Origin: Rhipicephalus microplus | Taxonomy: Eukaryota; Arthropoda; Arachnida; Ixodida; Ixodidae | Length of the DNA: 64,000 nucleotides | Direction of reading: 5' to 3' | Assembly (NCBI RefSeq): GCF_043290135.1 | Contig: NC_134701.1 | Span: forward strand, 204,057,601-204,121,600 | Part shown: one piece after another, positions 12,240-24,243 of the stretch | How the letters are laid out: every line of letters begins with the position of its first letter | Position numbering within the stretch: the first letter of the stretch is position 1 | The notes under the pieces: model-generated | Told to the model about the DNA's origin: nothing | The model's database searches: none | What the model saw: the letters and a program-made list of their open reading frames with translations, nothing else | Translations under genes and position numbers: made by a program

Positions 12240-14985
12240 CTGGAAGACAAGGATGACAGATGACGCCTACACAGTCCTACAGAATGGGTGCGTCATTGGC
12301 AATCGCAGCTTGCCTGACAGAAAAGAACTGGGGTGAGAGTCCTCATCCACAGAATTAGAGCTGATAGTGTAGATGAATAATATAGTTAGTATGAAAGGGT
12401 GGCTGGTAATGTAAATAAACTTATTAGGAGATGCAAGATGAAGGTAGTACAGATACCCGCCTACTTTCATCTATGACGACGTATTATTTTAAAGCTTCTA
12501 TGAATACATGGAAGCAGCGACGAGTAAGGTAAAAAAACGTAATATACTGATGGCCGACTCCAATGCTAAGGTATGAAAGAATCATGCTGGAGACCTGGCA
12601 CTAGAAGGTTATGACAACGCAATTTGAATTATCTGAGGCAATTTATTAGTACAGTTTTCAGAACGCAATAGTTTATGAATCTTGAATATCTTATACAGTA
12701 AACAGGCTAACCGTAAATAGACGTGGTGAAGCCCTAATGGTGAAACTAAAAATTAAATTTACTTCATTTCACGTGTACACCCAGTCATTGTACAGGATGT
12801 AAAAGTGTATAGTTGGCAAGATCCGATGCAGTGACCACAGAAGGGTAAGAGCTCGAACTCATCTAGGTTTTTTTAAAAAAGCAGTGACATAAACTCATAC
12901 CCAAGAAGGCAATTATAGAGCTAGTGGGGAAAGTCAAAGTACAGAAATTTCGATTTTTATTTAGAATAGATTCGCGACCCCAAATGACGTAAACTACGTT
13001 AGCGTTTTCACAATGAACGATAATCTTAGTAGTGATAAACATCATAGGGTGTAGTATAGAAGTCGAAGGTACAGTCACTAAACAGTGCACTGGCAAACAA
13101 CGCACTGGCAAAGAAGACGAAAAAACTTCTTTTAGAAACGACAAACCACAAAAGTCTTAAATGCAACCAACCAAATAGAGCTAGTGGAGCTGTCGAAGTT
13201 AGTCGATAGGCGTAAGGTAGCCGACATCAGAAGGTATAGCATGGAGACGATTGAAAATGTTGTAAAAAATGGCAGAAGCACAAAAGCTGCAAAGGCAAGC
13301 GGGTACATAGGCGAAAATTGGACGTATGCATTAAGAAAAAAAAAGGCAATGTCATAACCAATAAAGACAGGATACTTGAGGTGACGGAGGAGTTCTACAG
13401 AGAGCTGTACAGTAGGCAAAACAACCAGGATGATGTCGTAAGAAGCAATTATAATTCAGAGAAATTCGGCATTCTATCGGTAATGACAGAGGAAGTAAGG
13501 AAAGCCCTAGAAGGAATTCAGTAAGGCAAGGTCGCTGGTAAGGATAAGGTAACAACGCACTTGCTGAAAGATGGTGGAGAAATTGTGTTAAAAAACTGGC
13601 CACTATATCAACGAAGTGTCTCTTGACGGAACGGGTACCAAAATCTTGTAATAATTCCATCATTCTAATAAATAAGAAAGGAGACGTTAAGGACTTGAAA
13701 AATTATAAGCCGATCAGCTTACTGTCTGTTCTGTACCAACAATTTACAAAAGTAAAGAATAATAGTATTAAGGCAACATCAGTCTTATATTAATCGAAGT
13801 ACCAAGTAGAATTTCAAACAGGCTTCTCCATAATAGACAATATTTATACTATCACTAAGGTGATATAGAGAAGTGCGTCGAATAAAACCAACCCTTATAC
13901 ATAGCCTTCATAAATTACGAGAAGGCATTTCATTCAGTCGAGACAATAGCAGTGATGCAGGCACTACGGAATCATGGCATCGACAAACCCTACATAAACA
14001 TACTGAAAAAAAAATCTAGCAGATCTACAGCCCCCATAGATCACCAAAAAAAGTGACAGAAATCAGATAAAGAAGGATGTAAGGCAGAAAACGCGATCTC
14101 TCTAATGCTATTCACCTCGTGTTTACAGGGGCTTATCATGGCTCTAGATTAGGAAGAGCTGGCGCTAAAAGTTTATGAAGTGTATCTTAGTAACCTGCGA
14201 TTCGATGATGGCATGATCTTGATGACTAACTCAAGGGATGAATTACAGCTCAAGATTACTGAACTGGACAAGGAAAGAAGAACTTTAGGTCTGAAAATTA
14301 TAGTGCATAAAGCCAAAGTAATGCGCAACAGTCTCGGCAGACAACAGCCCATTGGAATAGGTGGAGAGAAACTGGAAGTTGTAAAGGAATCTGTCTACTT
14401 TCAACAGGTAGTTACCGGAGAGCTAGAGCTGAACAATGAGTGTGAAATAACTAGAAGAATAAGGAAGGGGCTCATCACATTCGGCAAGCATTCTCAAATC
14501 GTGAATGGTTATCTAGCAATAATCTTCAATAGAAAGGTCTATAACATCTGCATCTTGCCAGTGCGTACATATGCAGCAGAAACCTGCAGGCTAACAAAGA
14601 GGGTCCAGCTTAAATTAAGGACTACTCAACGAGCGATGGAAAGGAAAAGGATAGAAAAAATATTAAGCAACAAGAACAGAGCAGAATGGATCAGAGAACA
14701 AACTAGGGTTAACGTTATCATAGTTGAAATCAAGAAGAAATGGACAAGGGCTTGGCACGTAGCAGGTAGACAGGTAACCGCTGGTCATGAAGGGTAACCG
14801 TCTCCATTTCCTAAGAGCGCAAACTCACGAAGGGTAGACAGAATGTTAGGTAGGCCGATGATACAAAAAAGTTCAAAGATATAACGTGGCAGCAAAAAGC
14901 ACTAGACTGGATTGTTCAATGGATCAAGGGAGAGGCCTTTCCCTGCTGTGAGCATAATAAGGCTGCTGCTCATTATGATCTAGAG
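12240..14985 (+). pseudogene. RTE-like non-LTR retrotransposon (LINE), long decayed copy
   Basis: Pieces of an endonuclease/reverse-transcriptase polyprotein occur in order on the plus strand in shifting frames. Endonuclease: FYEYMEAATSKVKK and ADSNAKV near 12500-12572, and the SDHR motif at 12830-12841. Reverse transcriptase: a [16 protein letters not shown] motif at 13690-13735, motif A as FINYEKAFHSV at 13907-13940, and the FADD box as FDDGMIL at 14200-14220. An uninterrupted 205-codon piece covers 14180-14797, including an AETCRLTKRVQ stretch. The tail (GGGAGAGGCCTTTCCCTGC, then CATAATAAGGCTGCTGCTC) is the usual 3-prime end of such elements. Catalytic Asp of motif A is Asn and one Asp of FADD is Gly, so the copy is inactive. 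It probably belongs to the RTE/BovB-like group; the exact 5-prime limit is uncertain. Confidence 0.85.
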
Positions 14986-14989
14986 GTGC

Positions 14990-16480
14990 CATCCTTGCAA
15001 GCACAAATGCTACGTATCAGCTCACCGCTTCTGGTCTTGTTAATACGGATATTGCTTTTGGCATCGCTACAAAACAGCAAATAGCTCGTGATATACACGA
15101 TTGTTATGTCTGCGCGTATACTACTTGTACATGTGTTTAGCGTCATTTAGCAACGTTTCCATCAGCAAGAAAGACAAAACTTAACATTCCCCTTATCGTC
15201 ACTTGCTTTGAAAGTCATCAATTTCCGTGGTACGTGGGATCTCTAAATTAATTATTTATGCTTTTGACAGAACACTTGAAATATAGAGCCGAAATTATTC
15301 AGCTACCACAGTACTAAATATAGTATATCTGATACATTAGACAAAGGCGGGAACAAAAAGAAACGTCGTAGATAAGACAAATACGAAACGATGTCATGGA
15401 TACGACAAATGCGACATAAAAATTCAAACTTGGAGCATTGATTATAAATTATTACCGGCCTGTCACCGAAACGCGTTACGTGCTCTAAAATAGTGCGATA
15501 GTGTAGCTTGAATGAATCAGTCTTTCGTACGCGAGCAGACCCGCAGCGATTGAGAGCTTTTGAAGTGCTGCGAACGTAATTTCTACAGATGACCCACGGA
15601 TCGGTGAGGTGCTCTGAAGAGTGAGAAGCCAATGGGAGACTAACGCCGTTGGTAGTTCCAGATGCGTTAGTCAAATGAACAAGAGCACGAACAAGTGCGA
15701 AAAAGATGCGGGAAATATTGTGTCAACCTGGACAAAGAAAAAAAAATAAAGGAGCCAGCATCGAACGGAAGTTAGAAGTGCATATTCGCCGCGTCGGGCA
15801 CGGTAGAGGCCCAGATGAGTTCTCGAAGTAAACGAGGCGTGCTGAGTGCTTCGTGCCGGGAGATGTCAGAGCAACCTTTTTTTATCTTTGTGATGCGTTT
15901 TTTTAGATAGTTTTTCTTGCACCAGACGTTCTAGGTGGCAAGGCAAGAAAGATACAGTGACGGAAACGTGACTTGAAGAAAATCTAGAAGCGCGAAAGTG
16001 CTTGCAATCCTAAATTGCCAGTGAGGAGCAAGGTGCAAAAAAAAAAAAAAGGAGGAGAAGGAGAGTTTGGCAGGATTGTGATTGAAAAAGAAATATTGCT
16101 TTTGGGTCGTCGTGGAGTTAAAAAAGATTGAAGTTTGCGAAATAAACTAATAATAAGAAGAATTTCCTTATGACTGCCGTGATGTCAAATGCACAATGAG
16201 CATGGATTATCAACGATAGTCTTGCTAGGAGAACGATTGAAAGAAATGAGTAAAGAAGAAATATACATTAAGCTACCTTAGCGTCATGGCTGGTTTAATG
16301 ACGCACATGGTCATTACTTATTACACAAATTATTATAATGAGAACATAAATGTGACTGACTGGGAAAAATAGGGGTAAAAAAGTGCATATCTCAAACATG
16401 CTCTTCAGTAACAATATTTGAAGCATGTTCTTCAATAGCCGTGCCTGATTGAGACTGCAATTAGACCTAGTCAAAAGTGG
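14990..16480. other. No recognisable gene or repeat
   Basis: AT-rich sequence with short A-rich runs (for example 16037-16050). The minus-strand open frame at 15303-15674 has no recognisable domain and is probably chance. Confidence 0.5.
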
Positions 16481-16489
16481 TTCATTGTA

Positions 16490-16790
16490 AAATCTGGTTC
16501 ACTGGAATGTCAGCTCGGTTCTGTGCTTCCTGCTTGTACTTTAAAACCGCAAACTTTATAAACTCATCTGCCCGCCTAACTTTCTGTCTCCCCCTCACCC
16601 GCTGGCCTTCTCTTTCAAACCCGTCAGTTATTCTTAGTCATTGCTCATATGCGATCCCAGATTGGATTGACTATTTCATGTCGGAAATAATCGTTTCAAT
16701 TTTGTTACCACGAGCATTAAAAACTTGTCTTATTTTGTCAACTCTCGAGACTACCCTAACCATAACAGAAACGACACCCTGGGAAAACCG
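16490..16790 (-). pseudogene. LINE 3-prime relic, minus strand
   Basis: On the minus strand, 16630-16500 reads REGQRVRGRQKVRRADEF, then IKFAVLKYKQEAQNRAD, the same post-GH-ARR tail as in 6415-6590 (PREGKQVRWKQKVKW ... IRKFAGIRW). The part upstream in element orientation (16640-16790) is too diverged to align by eye, so its limit is approximate. Confidence 0.65.
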
Positions 16791-16959
16791 AAGGTAGTCT
16801 GAGAACTTCCGCTTTGCTGCACGCCCTTTTAGCTAAGGGCACTGCTGAGACGCAATTGCGCAAGTACCGACCAAACGCTCGAAACTTCGCTGCTGTGGAA
16901 AGCCCACAGTGCGAATAACCGGCCCGCCACTTTAGCGACCGTCTCATATAGGAAGCAAA

Positions 16960-17880
16960 GAGACGGCGGTTCTTTCAGGGCTGGAGCTTTGGGAAAGCTC
17001 ACCCTTTCGACCAAGAGATACGGTTCATCCGAGCATTCATCGCTAGCTCCTCCTCTTCCCCTCCACACCTTCACGTACACTTTCTCGACCACGGTGTTCT
17101 CTAGTCGGCTCTCTTCACTTCCACCCCCGTTGCAGCTCCTTGAGCACAAGGGAAGTGGCCGCGACAAGGTACCTACACAACGCATCGATTCGGTGCTCTC
17201 GTTTTCGCGGCCGTGGGACCAGTGCCGTTCGTCTTCCATCTCTCTGAGACTGCTTGTACCGGCCGAGCCCTACTCATTTGTGCCTTCCCTTCTATTTTTA
17301 CTCTCTTCTTTTTCCCTCCACCTCTCCGCGTCACGTCCGCGTCGGAAGGAGGAGGCTTGCTGGAGTGGGTTCGTAGGCCCACGCATCCTCCGAGACTGGA
17401 AGGATTGGAGAGGGGGTGGGGGAGGGGCTCCGAGATGCTGCAGCAAGCATCTCGCTGCTGGAATCAGAACCCACTGGTGCAAGCCAGTCAGTGAAGTGAA
17501 GTGAGGGAGAAAGAAAGCTGGGGGGCAGTAGGGGTGCCGAGGAAGGGCAGCGCAGAAGCAGCCCGTTCCGCGGTGTCCATGGGACTCGGACTCTTCCCCC
17601 TCTCTTCCCTAACTTTCATTCCCGATTCTTCCTTCTTGCTTTCTTTCTCCCTCTCGTCTGGCTGACGCGGAGGCTCCGTCGCCGTCCCGGGGCGAGCGAA
17701 GCGTCGCTCGCGAGCGCTGTTGGTATTTGCTTTGACGTCGACGCTCGCCGCGAACTCGCATCACGCTCGACCGAATCGCAGAGCGTGGCTCCGGCCCTTC
17801 CCGATGACGGGCGGCTCTGCCGACTCTGACGCGCGGATGGCGGCCCGAGCCGCGCACGGTAAGATGTGATGAACGAAAGG
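16960..17880 (+). promoter_or_regulatory. CpG-rich block, candidate promoter and 5-prime region
   Basis: This is the longest GC- and CpG-rich stretch in the first 40 kb outside transposons, with pyrimidine-rich tracts (17280-17340, 17600-17660) and densely spaced CG dinucleotides from 17660 to 17860. It ends at a consensus splice donor. Open frames occur on both strands, as expected of GC-rich DNA. It lies about 2.8 kb upstream of the Dscam-like Ig exon on the same strand, so it may hold that gene's promoter and first exon. No TATA box or initiator could be assigned. Confidence 0.4.
17804..17858 (+). CDS. Candidate first coding exon of the Dscam-like gene
   Basis: An open frame runs from after a stop at 17663 to a GTAAGA donor at 17859. 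In-frame ATGs are at 17804 and 17837. The exon ends after the first base of a codon (phase 1), and the Ig exon at 20635 begins with the last two bases of a codon, so the two join in frame. The encoded start would be MTGGSADSDARMAARAAH. Neither ATG has a purine at -3; the second has G at +4. A hydrophobic stretch (ALLVFALTSTLA, 17714-17750) that could pass for a signal peptide lies in the same frame but upstream of any ATG. The link is inference; the open frame could equally be chance in GC-rich DNA. Confidence 0.3.
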
Positions 17881-17999
17881 AAAACTCGCTGGTTCGCTCG
17901 AAGCCAGTAGGCCTGATACGAGCTGTCGCATCAAGAAGACGACGACATCGGCGTTTTAGTGTAGAGCCAAGTGTCGACTGCTGCTGTCACTGCACGTCT

Positions 18000-20630
18000 T
18001 CGCTGCATTTGGATAGCCATGCGGGGTAAACACAGTACGAATGCAAATCTTTGAAGAGGTAGCACTCATGAACTTTGCTCTCTAACACTTCCATATGCCG
18101 AAGATAAGAAAATATACGAAAGACGGAGCCAAATTTGTTCCGTGTAAAAAGTCAGCAGTGGGTCTCAAAATGCGATGTAATCTCACTTTGCACTTGCTTT
18201 CGGTTTGGCGTAACATTTCCTGCCGTGAAAGTTCTGATTTGCCAGAAGGTGCACTGTCCTGGTCATTCTAGAGAATATAAGGAATGTCTTTCAAACGTAA
18301 TAAAGGATCGACTGCAATGTAATGTTTAAATAAGAAAGCTGCACTGCACTCGCAATAGACCATCCTGCGACACGATAGTTTTAATTCAATAATATTTGCG
18401 CTTCCTTCTGCTTTTGCATTCTACGTAGATAATTAATTTGCGCTTGAATAAGAAGTTGATACGAAGGCAAGAAAGTCAGTTGGTGACATCGAGCACTGGT
18501 AAACCATTTCGTTAAGAATCACAATGTCATACATTACGCATGAATAGTAATCTAAGCACTAGTCGTATGCTCTTTTATGAAGAATCTATTTATCCTTACT
18601 CTATAAAAATAATTTCAGAACAAGCTATCTGCGCTTTTATCCTCGGAATAAAAGCGCGTGTTTTCAGCTCTTACATATGTATGACAGATTACGTAATTGT
18701 GATTATTGCTCGCTTTCTACGCACGCGTCTTTAAATGTCTCGTTCATTCTGTGCTATATGCGCAGCCATTGTAGAAAGTGACGGGTCGTGCACAACAGGC
18801 GCTTCCTTTGGTTCTATCCTGCGTTATGGACGTTGTCGCTCTCATACCGCTCTAAAGTTTGTCGTTAATGCAATTTCAATGAATTTTGTCGTTACATGCT
18901 TCCCGAATCATCGTTTCCACATCGTGACATATTTAAAAAGACGATGCGGACATAATTATTGCAACATTATCCCAGCTTTAGTATCACAATCACCTCGGAT
19001 AAAGTACATTTTTGGGAAGTTTGGCTGTTCTTTCGTTATATTTCTTTACTGTTATTTGCGATTACTTTCATGCTTCCGCTTTGCTTGATTTTTCTTGCTA
19101 ACGGACGAATTCCTTTCGCGACAGCGTGAAATGATTGACACTGGGAAGAAGACTCAGATACAGAAATGCGTATTCGAAATTTTTTTCTTTGCTCTGTTGG
19201 GTTTCTCCGATATCAAAGGTGCACTCGGCTGCTGCTTTTCTAGCTCTCCGGAGCTATCTGAAGAGGCACATCTTAACTTTGTTTTAACTAAATTGACGGT
19301 ACAAAACCTGTTTAGGCCTGCCTTGGTGCATCACAGATTACTGTTCTTGGTAGTTTAATGGAAAATCACATGCCAATATCTGGTTAACCTCCCGGCCTTT
19401 CCTTTCTCACTCTCTCTCTCACATGTCTATTCCTGCCACGTGGTCGCATAATAAAGCAGGCGAATTGCTTATGGTACCTGTACTGCGCGACGTTAATGCT
19501 TGTTAGAGAACACCAGATGGCCAAAATTTATGGAGCCCTCCGGTACAGGATGCTTCTTAGTAACATCGTGGCCTTGGCAATGTAATTATATATCATTATT
19601 CTTACATAAAAATATTCACCCATGGAGTTCTTTCAGATCAGCCCCGCTGTCTAAGCTTGAAGCTTTCGGCGAGCGACCAAAGTCTGCCAATCTTAGAGTC
19701 ACGTGGATATCAAGTTTGCGTGAATCTCATTGCGTCAGTGAGCCCGCATGAGTGACAGGTGCGCATGCGCTCCCTATTCGTTTGCAACACAAGAGGTGCA
19801 TACTTGTTGCCTTTGCTAATATCAGCTTAGTTTAGACGTGTTTTTTCTGAATCAGAAAAAGAGCGAGATCAGCAATGTTGTAATGCAAGTTCAATCGGGC
19901 TTGGTAGCGACTATACACCGTAAGCCATGTCAGTTTCGAACATGAGAGACCTTGAGTTCTCGCAACTTCAGTTTCCACTGGTACTTTCACTTGTAAATTT
20001 TCATGGAACGTTCTTGAATGCGCTTGTTTACTTCAGAGGCTTATATTATATTGGCCCCTTACCTATGTATAATGAAGAACCAATCAGATGATTTCGGCAC
20101 TACAGGAACTTAAAAAAAGGGTGCTTTGGTAAGACTCACACTTGTACTGACACTTCACCAACCAAATGACAGTTGCCCATAGAAGATTGTTGTGTATAAA
20201 GGTTCCGTTTATTATTTCACTTTTAATGTGATTAAGTCTTGTTGCATATGTAACACATCATTTCACTGATGCTTTTGCATACAGTGGCATTTTGTGTTTG
20301 TTTTCTTTTTCAAGTTCTGTGTAATATCCTTCATTTACTCTGAAGTTACACGCCTTGCACTATTGTTATGATCGTAGCCGGTCATACTTCAATGGCGCGT
20401 GCAGAGGAATTCCTTTTGAGTGTTTTTTTCTTGCCTCACTGTACTTTCATCTTCATGACCTTTAACACTGACACCTCTTTTGGATCCGATACGAAGAATT
20501 TTATCTGGAGATCTGGAGAAGTTTTACCCCTTAGGGCGATACCACGTGCCGCTCCTACGTGGGGCAGTTAAACTAAACTTTAGAATCCGTACTGTTTAAT
20601 CTAAACTTTACAAGTACTCGTATCTCACTC
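18000..20630. other. Probable intron, no recognisable gene
   Basis: AT-rich sequence between the candidate first exon and the Ig exon. Short open frames at 18735-19358 contain no recognised domain. A pyrimidine-rich patch at 19395-19425 is the only low-complexity feature. Confidence 0.5.
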
Positions 20631-20634
20631 GCAG

Positions 20635-21042
20635 TGTTACTGAATGGCCCGCTGGCTGTGCGCCACAGCACGCTCCTGGCCTTGGCCTCACCTTCGCATG
20701 GGGTCGGTGGCAACAACAACGGAATCAGCGGCAGCAACGTGCAGGGCCCGCAACTCACGAACGAACTGCCGTCGCGGTTGCTCTTCTCGAACTCGTCCGG
20801 TGGCAGTTTGCCGTGCTCGGCCACGGGTCAGCCAGCCCCGACAATACGCTGGCTCACCGAAGACGGAGACGAGGCGGCCGACGTGCCCCGACTCAGACAC
20901 GTGCGCCAAGGAGACGGGTCCCTGGTGTTCCTGCCCTTCCGCGCCGACCAGTTCCGCCGGGACGTGCACGAGGCTCGCTACCGGTGCTCGGCTAGCAACG
21001 CCATCGGCACTGTGGTCAGCCCGCAGGTCCACGTCACAGCTG
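20635..21042 (+). CDS. Dscam-family Ig domain 1 exon
   Basis: This 408-bp exon follows an acceptor (TATCTCACTCGCAG, ending 20634) and precedes a GTGAGT donor at 21043; both borders are phase 1, the usual arrangement of Ig-module exons. After about 37 residues of Gly/Asn/Ser-rich linker, residues 38-136 form an Ig fold: PSRLLFSNSSGGSLPC, the Trp in APTIRWL, the block DVPRLRHVRQGDGSLVF, PFRADQFRRDVHEARYRC, and a final SPQVHVTAG. The paired cysteines are residues 61 and 118, with the core Trp at 73. The FSNSSG start, the long D-VP-LR insert and the VH--RY-C-A-N strand are distinctive of the first Ig domain of arthropod Dscam, a homophilic adhesion receptor of neurons and haemocytes. Codons are GC-rich, unlike the AT-rich surroundings. 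Which tick Dscam paralogue this is cannot be decided from one domain. Confidence 0.85.
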
Positions 21043-21479
21043 GTGAGTGCAAACGCCTTTTCGCACGCCGTTAGTGGGAAGCAGGCAGCAGAAGCACTCT
21101 TTATTACCTATGAGCATGCATATATGCTAGTCCGTGAAAGATAAGACAATGATCTTCCACGGAAACTTGACCGATAGCGCACTATTTGTGAGTGGTGTAT
21201 TCGCAGTCAACGTATCGATCATTTGATGGTTAATAAGGCAGGCTCAGAATAAATAAATGAAATTACGCTGCTGTATAATAAAAAGTGACGACACCGACCA
21301 CAAGAGTAAAAAAATTTCATTTTTTAGGTTGTTCATGTATAGGTTCTTTGTTCACTAGATTATTGTGAACAGCGATTCTATTTTGAGTGCCCCACTATCG
21401 ATACATTGCTTTTCAGCTGTGGCCAGCATCCTCACGTCACGACGCGATGGTGTTAAAGAGCTCATTACGCCGAAAATTG

Positions 21480-21511
21480 TTGGTTGTGCGCGACATTGGT
21501 TGTGCGCGACA
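21480..21511. repeat. 16-bp tandem duplication
   Basis: TTGGTTGTGCGCGACA occurs twice head to tail at 21480-21495 and 21496-21511. It lies just upstream of the piggyBac insertion and is probably simple slippage. Confidence 0.9.
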
Positions 21512-21612
21512 AAGTGACGTTGTCCATGAACCAAAAATTTCGCTATAGATGCAGACAAAGAAGCAGAAAAATTGTTCGAGACAGAATCTTACACATACTT
21601 TCCGTGTGTTAA

Positions 21613-21625
21613 CCTTTTACTTGCC
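21613..21625 (+). repeat. piggyBac left terminal inverted repeat
   Basis: CCTTTTACTTGCC directly follows TTAA (21609-21612). Its partner at 24380-24392 reads CCTTTTAAATGCC on the minus strand. The two differ at two positions in the middle. Confidence 0.9.
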
Positions 21626-21627
21626 AA

Positions 21628-21645
21628 TGTTCCAAAATTGGAACA
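21628..21645. promoter_or_regulatory. Subterminal palindrome, left end
   Basis: TGTTCCAAAATTGGAACA is a perfect 18-bp palindrome just 3 bp inside the left terminal repeat, in the context GCCAATGTTCC. Equivalent sites are at 21958-21975 and 24244-24261. It may be a transposase-binding site; that role is inferred from position and repetition only. Confidence 0.6.
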
Positions 21646-21957
21646 TACGAAACCTAATTTTTTATGTCCTCTCTGATATATCGCATATTAAAATTTTATG
21701 TTTACGCATACTCATTGATGCTTGTGAAAAACGTAGCAGTTTTAATTTCTATTATGAACCTACGGAGAATCATTAGATGAATTTTTAAAAACTGGCATTT
21801 TTTGCGCTCCTTGACCACCAGATGTTTCGCAGGAAAAAGTAATGCTGCAGTGAGCAAAGCAGAACTAAAATATCGGTAAATAGTTCGGGAATACGCGGCA
21901 ATACGATAAAAAAATAACAAAGACAATCTAGTTTTCAGCTTGAGAGTTTTGTGCGGA

Positions 21958-21975
21958 TGTTCCTTTTTTGGAACA
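21958..21975. promoter_or_regulatory. Subterminal palindrome, second left copy
   Basis: TGTTCCTTTTTTGGAACA keeps both TGTTCC/GGAACA half-sites with a 6-bp spacer. Its right flank (GGAACATTGGCG) is the inverse of the left flank of the first copy (GCCAATGTTCC), so the site is turned around relative to that one. Confidence 0.6.
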
Positions 21976-22263
21976 TTGGCGTTTTACAGTGTCAGACGCA
22001 GCGTAGACGGGCGCGAGCGTTTCGCCTCGTTCTTTTTCTTTTTTTGTCTTGTCGATGGCACCTTCTTGGCGGCGCTTGGCAGAAACTTCAACATAAGCTT
22101 TCCTGGGCGTCATTTTCAGTTTGCCAGACACGTGAAAAAAGCAGCATTGAACTACAGTGCCTAGCTGCATCAATCCCTGTGAATGTAACTAGAAAACTAC
22201 CTTGCGGCTGGTTTCATTTTTGTAGTACTGGGCTTTACACCGCAATAGCTTTCGTTGTAGGTC

Positions 22264-24048
22264 ATGGCACAATGCTTCCTCACTTTGGAGGCAGCAATTG
22301 ACCTTTTGTTCAGCCTTCCCGATGACGAACGCGAAGGGGCGTCTGTATGCCAATTGCCGCCTGTTGAAGATGGCAATATTACTGACGAGGAGCACGTGAA
22401 CGAAAACGACTTTTCTGAAGTTGTTCCCGATGATGTTTGTGGGCACGTTGAAGTTATGCAGTGCAGCGATGAAGACGTTGATTCGCCAGCTGCATGTTCG
22501 AGTCCTGATCCACGACAAAAGAAACCAGCGGGGCGGCAATTCACTGCTGGAAAAGGACGCAAAGCTTCAACGAACGCTCGGAAAACAAATGCTCTGAAGC
22601 GTTCCCATACACCAGTATGGGGCGACCATGCTACGTTTGACAAAACACTTCCCAGCGAGAGTCCTCCGTCGTTGCTAGAGGCATTTCCTGATCTTGCAAA
22701 CATGAGCCCATTTATGCTGTTCAGCAAATTTATTTCTCCGGAGTATCTTGGTTCACTGGCTGAACTAAGTGCAAAATACGCACTCGAAAAGGGGGAGGAG
22801 GTGAACGTCACAGGAGCGAACATAGGTCAGTTTTTCGGCCTCTTACTTTTCAGCGGGTATCACTCCGTTCCGTCTGAGGACTCGTATTGGAGAACTGCAG
22901 AAGATCTTTGTGTGCCTATAGTCGCGACAGTGATGGCCCGCAATAGGTTCCGGCAGCTGAAAAGGTTCTTTCATGTTGTTGACAACATTCAGTTGAAAGC
23001 AGGCGAAAAAATAGGCAAACTTCAGCCGTTTTACGACGAAATCTCCAAATGTTTCCGCCAGTTTGGAGTGTTCAATGAAAGCCTCAGCATCGACGAGTCA
23101 TTGGTGCCCTATTATGGCCACCACTCGTGCAAAATGTTCATTCGCGGTAAACCAATTCAATTTGGGTACAAAATATGGATGATGTGATCTTCGAATGGGT
23201 ACCCCTATGCGATAGAAATATCTTGTGGAAGGAACGAGAAGGACGACTAGACACCTCTCGGGATCAGGGTTGTTAGCAATATGGTCTTAGTCCTGGAAGC
23301 GCCTGAACATCACGAAGTCTACTTTGACAACTTCTTCACTTCGCACGGCCTCTTGACTAAACTGGCTGACCAAGGGATTCGAGCGACAGGGGCTGTGCGA
23401 GATAGAAGAACCGGTGGTTGTCCACTGAAGAGCTTGAAAAACATCGAAAAGGAAGAAAGAGGATCTTTCCACTACAAGTGTGACGGGGCAGTCTGCGCAT
23501 GCAGGTGGAATGACAAACCAGTCGTCACAGTTTCTTCTAATGACCTCAGCCACGAGCCTGTTGGAAGTGCGAAACGCCCCTCACGACGCTCAAACAAAAA
23601 AATGGACACTCTTCAACCATAATTGATCAGAAAATACAATGAGGGCAGGGGCGGAGTAGATGTGATGGAACGCCTCCTCGAAAGCTATCGACTGAGAATG
23701 AGGAGCAAGAAATGGTGGTGGAACCTTTCCAGCAATAGTTTGAACATGGTTCTCGTCGCAGGATGGCTCCTCCACTGCGAGCCTCACAAGGATAGTGATG
23801 CCGCCATGACGCACATCGCCTTTCGGCGGGACGTCACCATGTCCTTGCTGCAGCTCAAGCAAAAACTCACTGTAAGATTTGGACCCCGCGTTCATCCGAG
23901 ACATGAGGACAGAAAAACTGATGGCCACTACATTATCTCAATGACTCAGGGAAGGTGCGCGGAATGCAAGAAGAATACAACGAATCAGTGCCAGCAGTGC
24001 AAAAAGCGGCTGCACAAGAAAGGCTTTGCCACTTACCACAGTTTGTGA
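22264..24048 (+). pseudogene. piggyBac transposase, three in-frame stops
   Basis: A single frame of 594 codons encodes a full piggyBac-type transposase, with no frameshift but stops at codons 308 (TGA, 23185), 329 (TAG, 23248) and 453 (TAA, 23620). The N-terminal 75 residues are acidic, followed by a basic stretch (residues 84-115). The catalytic core keeps all three expected Asp: D277 in SIDESL, D355 in VYFDNFF and D466 in GGVDVMERL, equivalent to the DDD triad of the family. The C-terminus has a Cys-rich zinc-binding stretch (CAECKK, CQQCKKRLHKK). piggyBac transposases excise and insert DNA at TTAA through a hairpin intermediate. The first ATG (22264) lies about 650 bp inside the left end. 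The copy cannot make a full enzyme but is probably a young fossil, given no indels. Confidence 0.93.
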
Positions 24049-24243
24049 TTTGCTCATTGTAGTACAGCCAGTAGTATGAAAGAAGAAATTTTCATAAAGT
24101 GTTGTTATCAATTTTATACTTTTCAGAGACATCGTATGACGCTAAATATTATTCTTCAGTTATCCTGAATAAGGAAACCCGACTGAAAAGTCAATAAAAG
24201 TTGTTCAAGAGAAAATGTGTGTTTTGCATATGGGAAACGCCAA

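Noticed and set aside
16829..17504. Opposed open frames of 136 and 171 codons in the CpG-rich block
   Set aside because: GC-rich DNA has few stops in any frame; neither shows a domain, and they overlap each other on opposite strands.
20644..21144. 166-codon frame overlapping the Ig exon
   Set aside because: It is an out-of-frame reading of the GC-rich exon; the Ig motifs and splice phases support the other frame.
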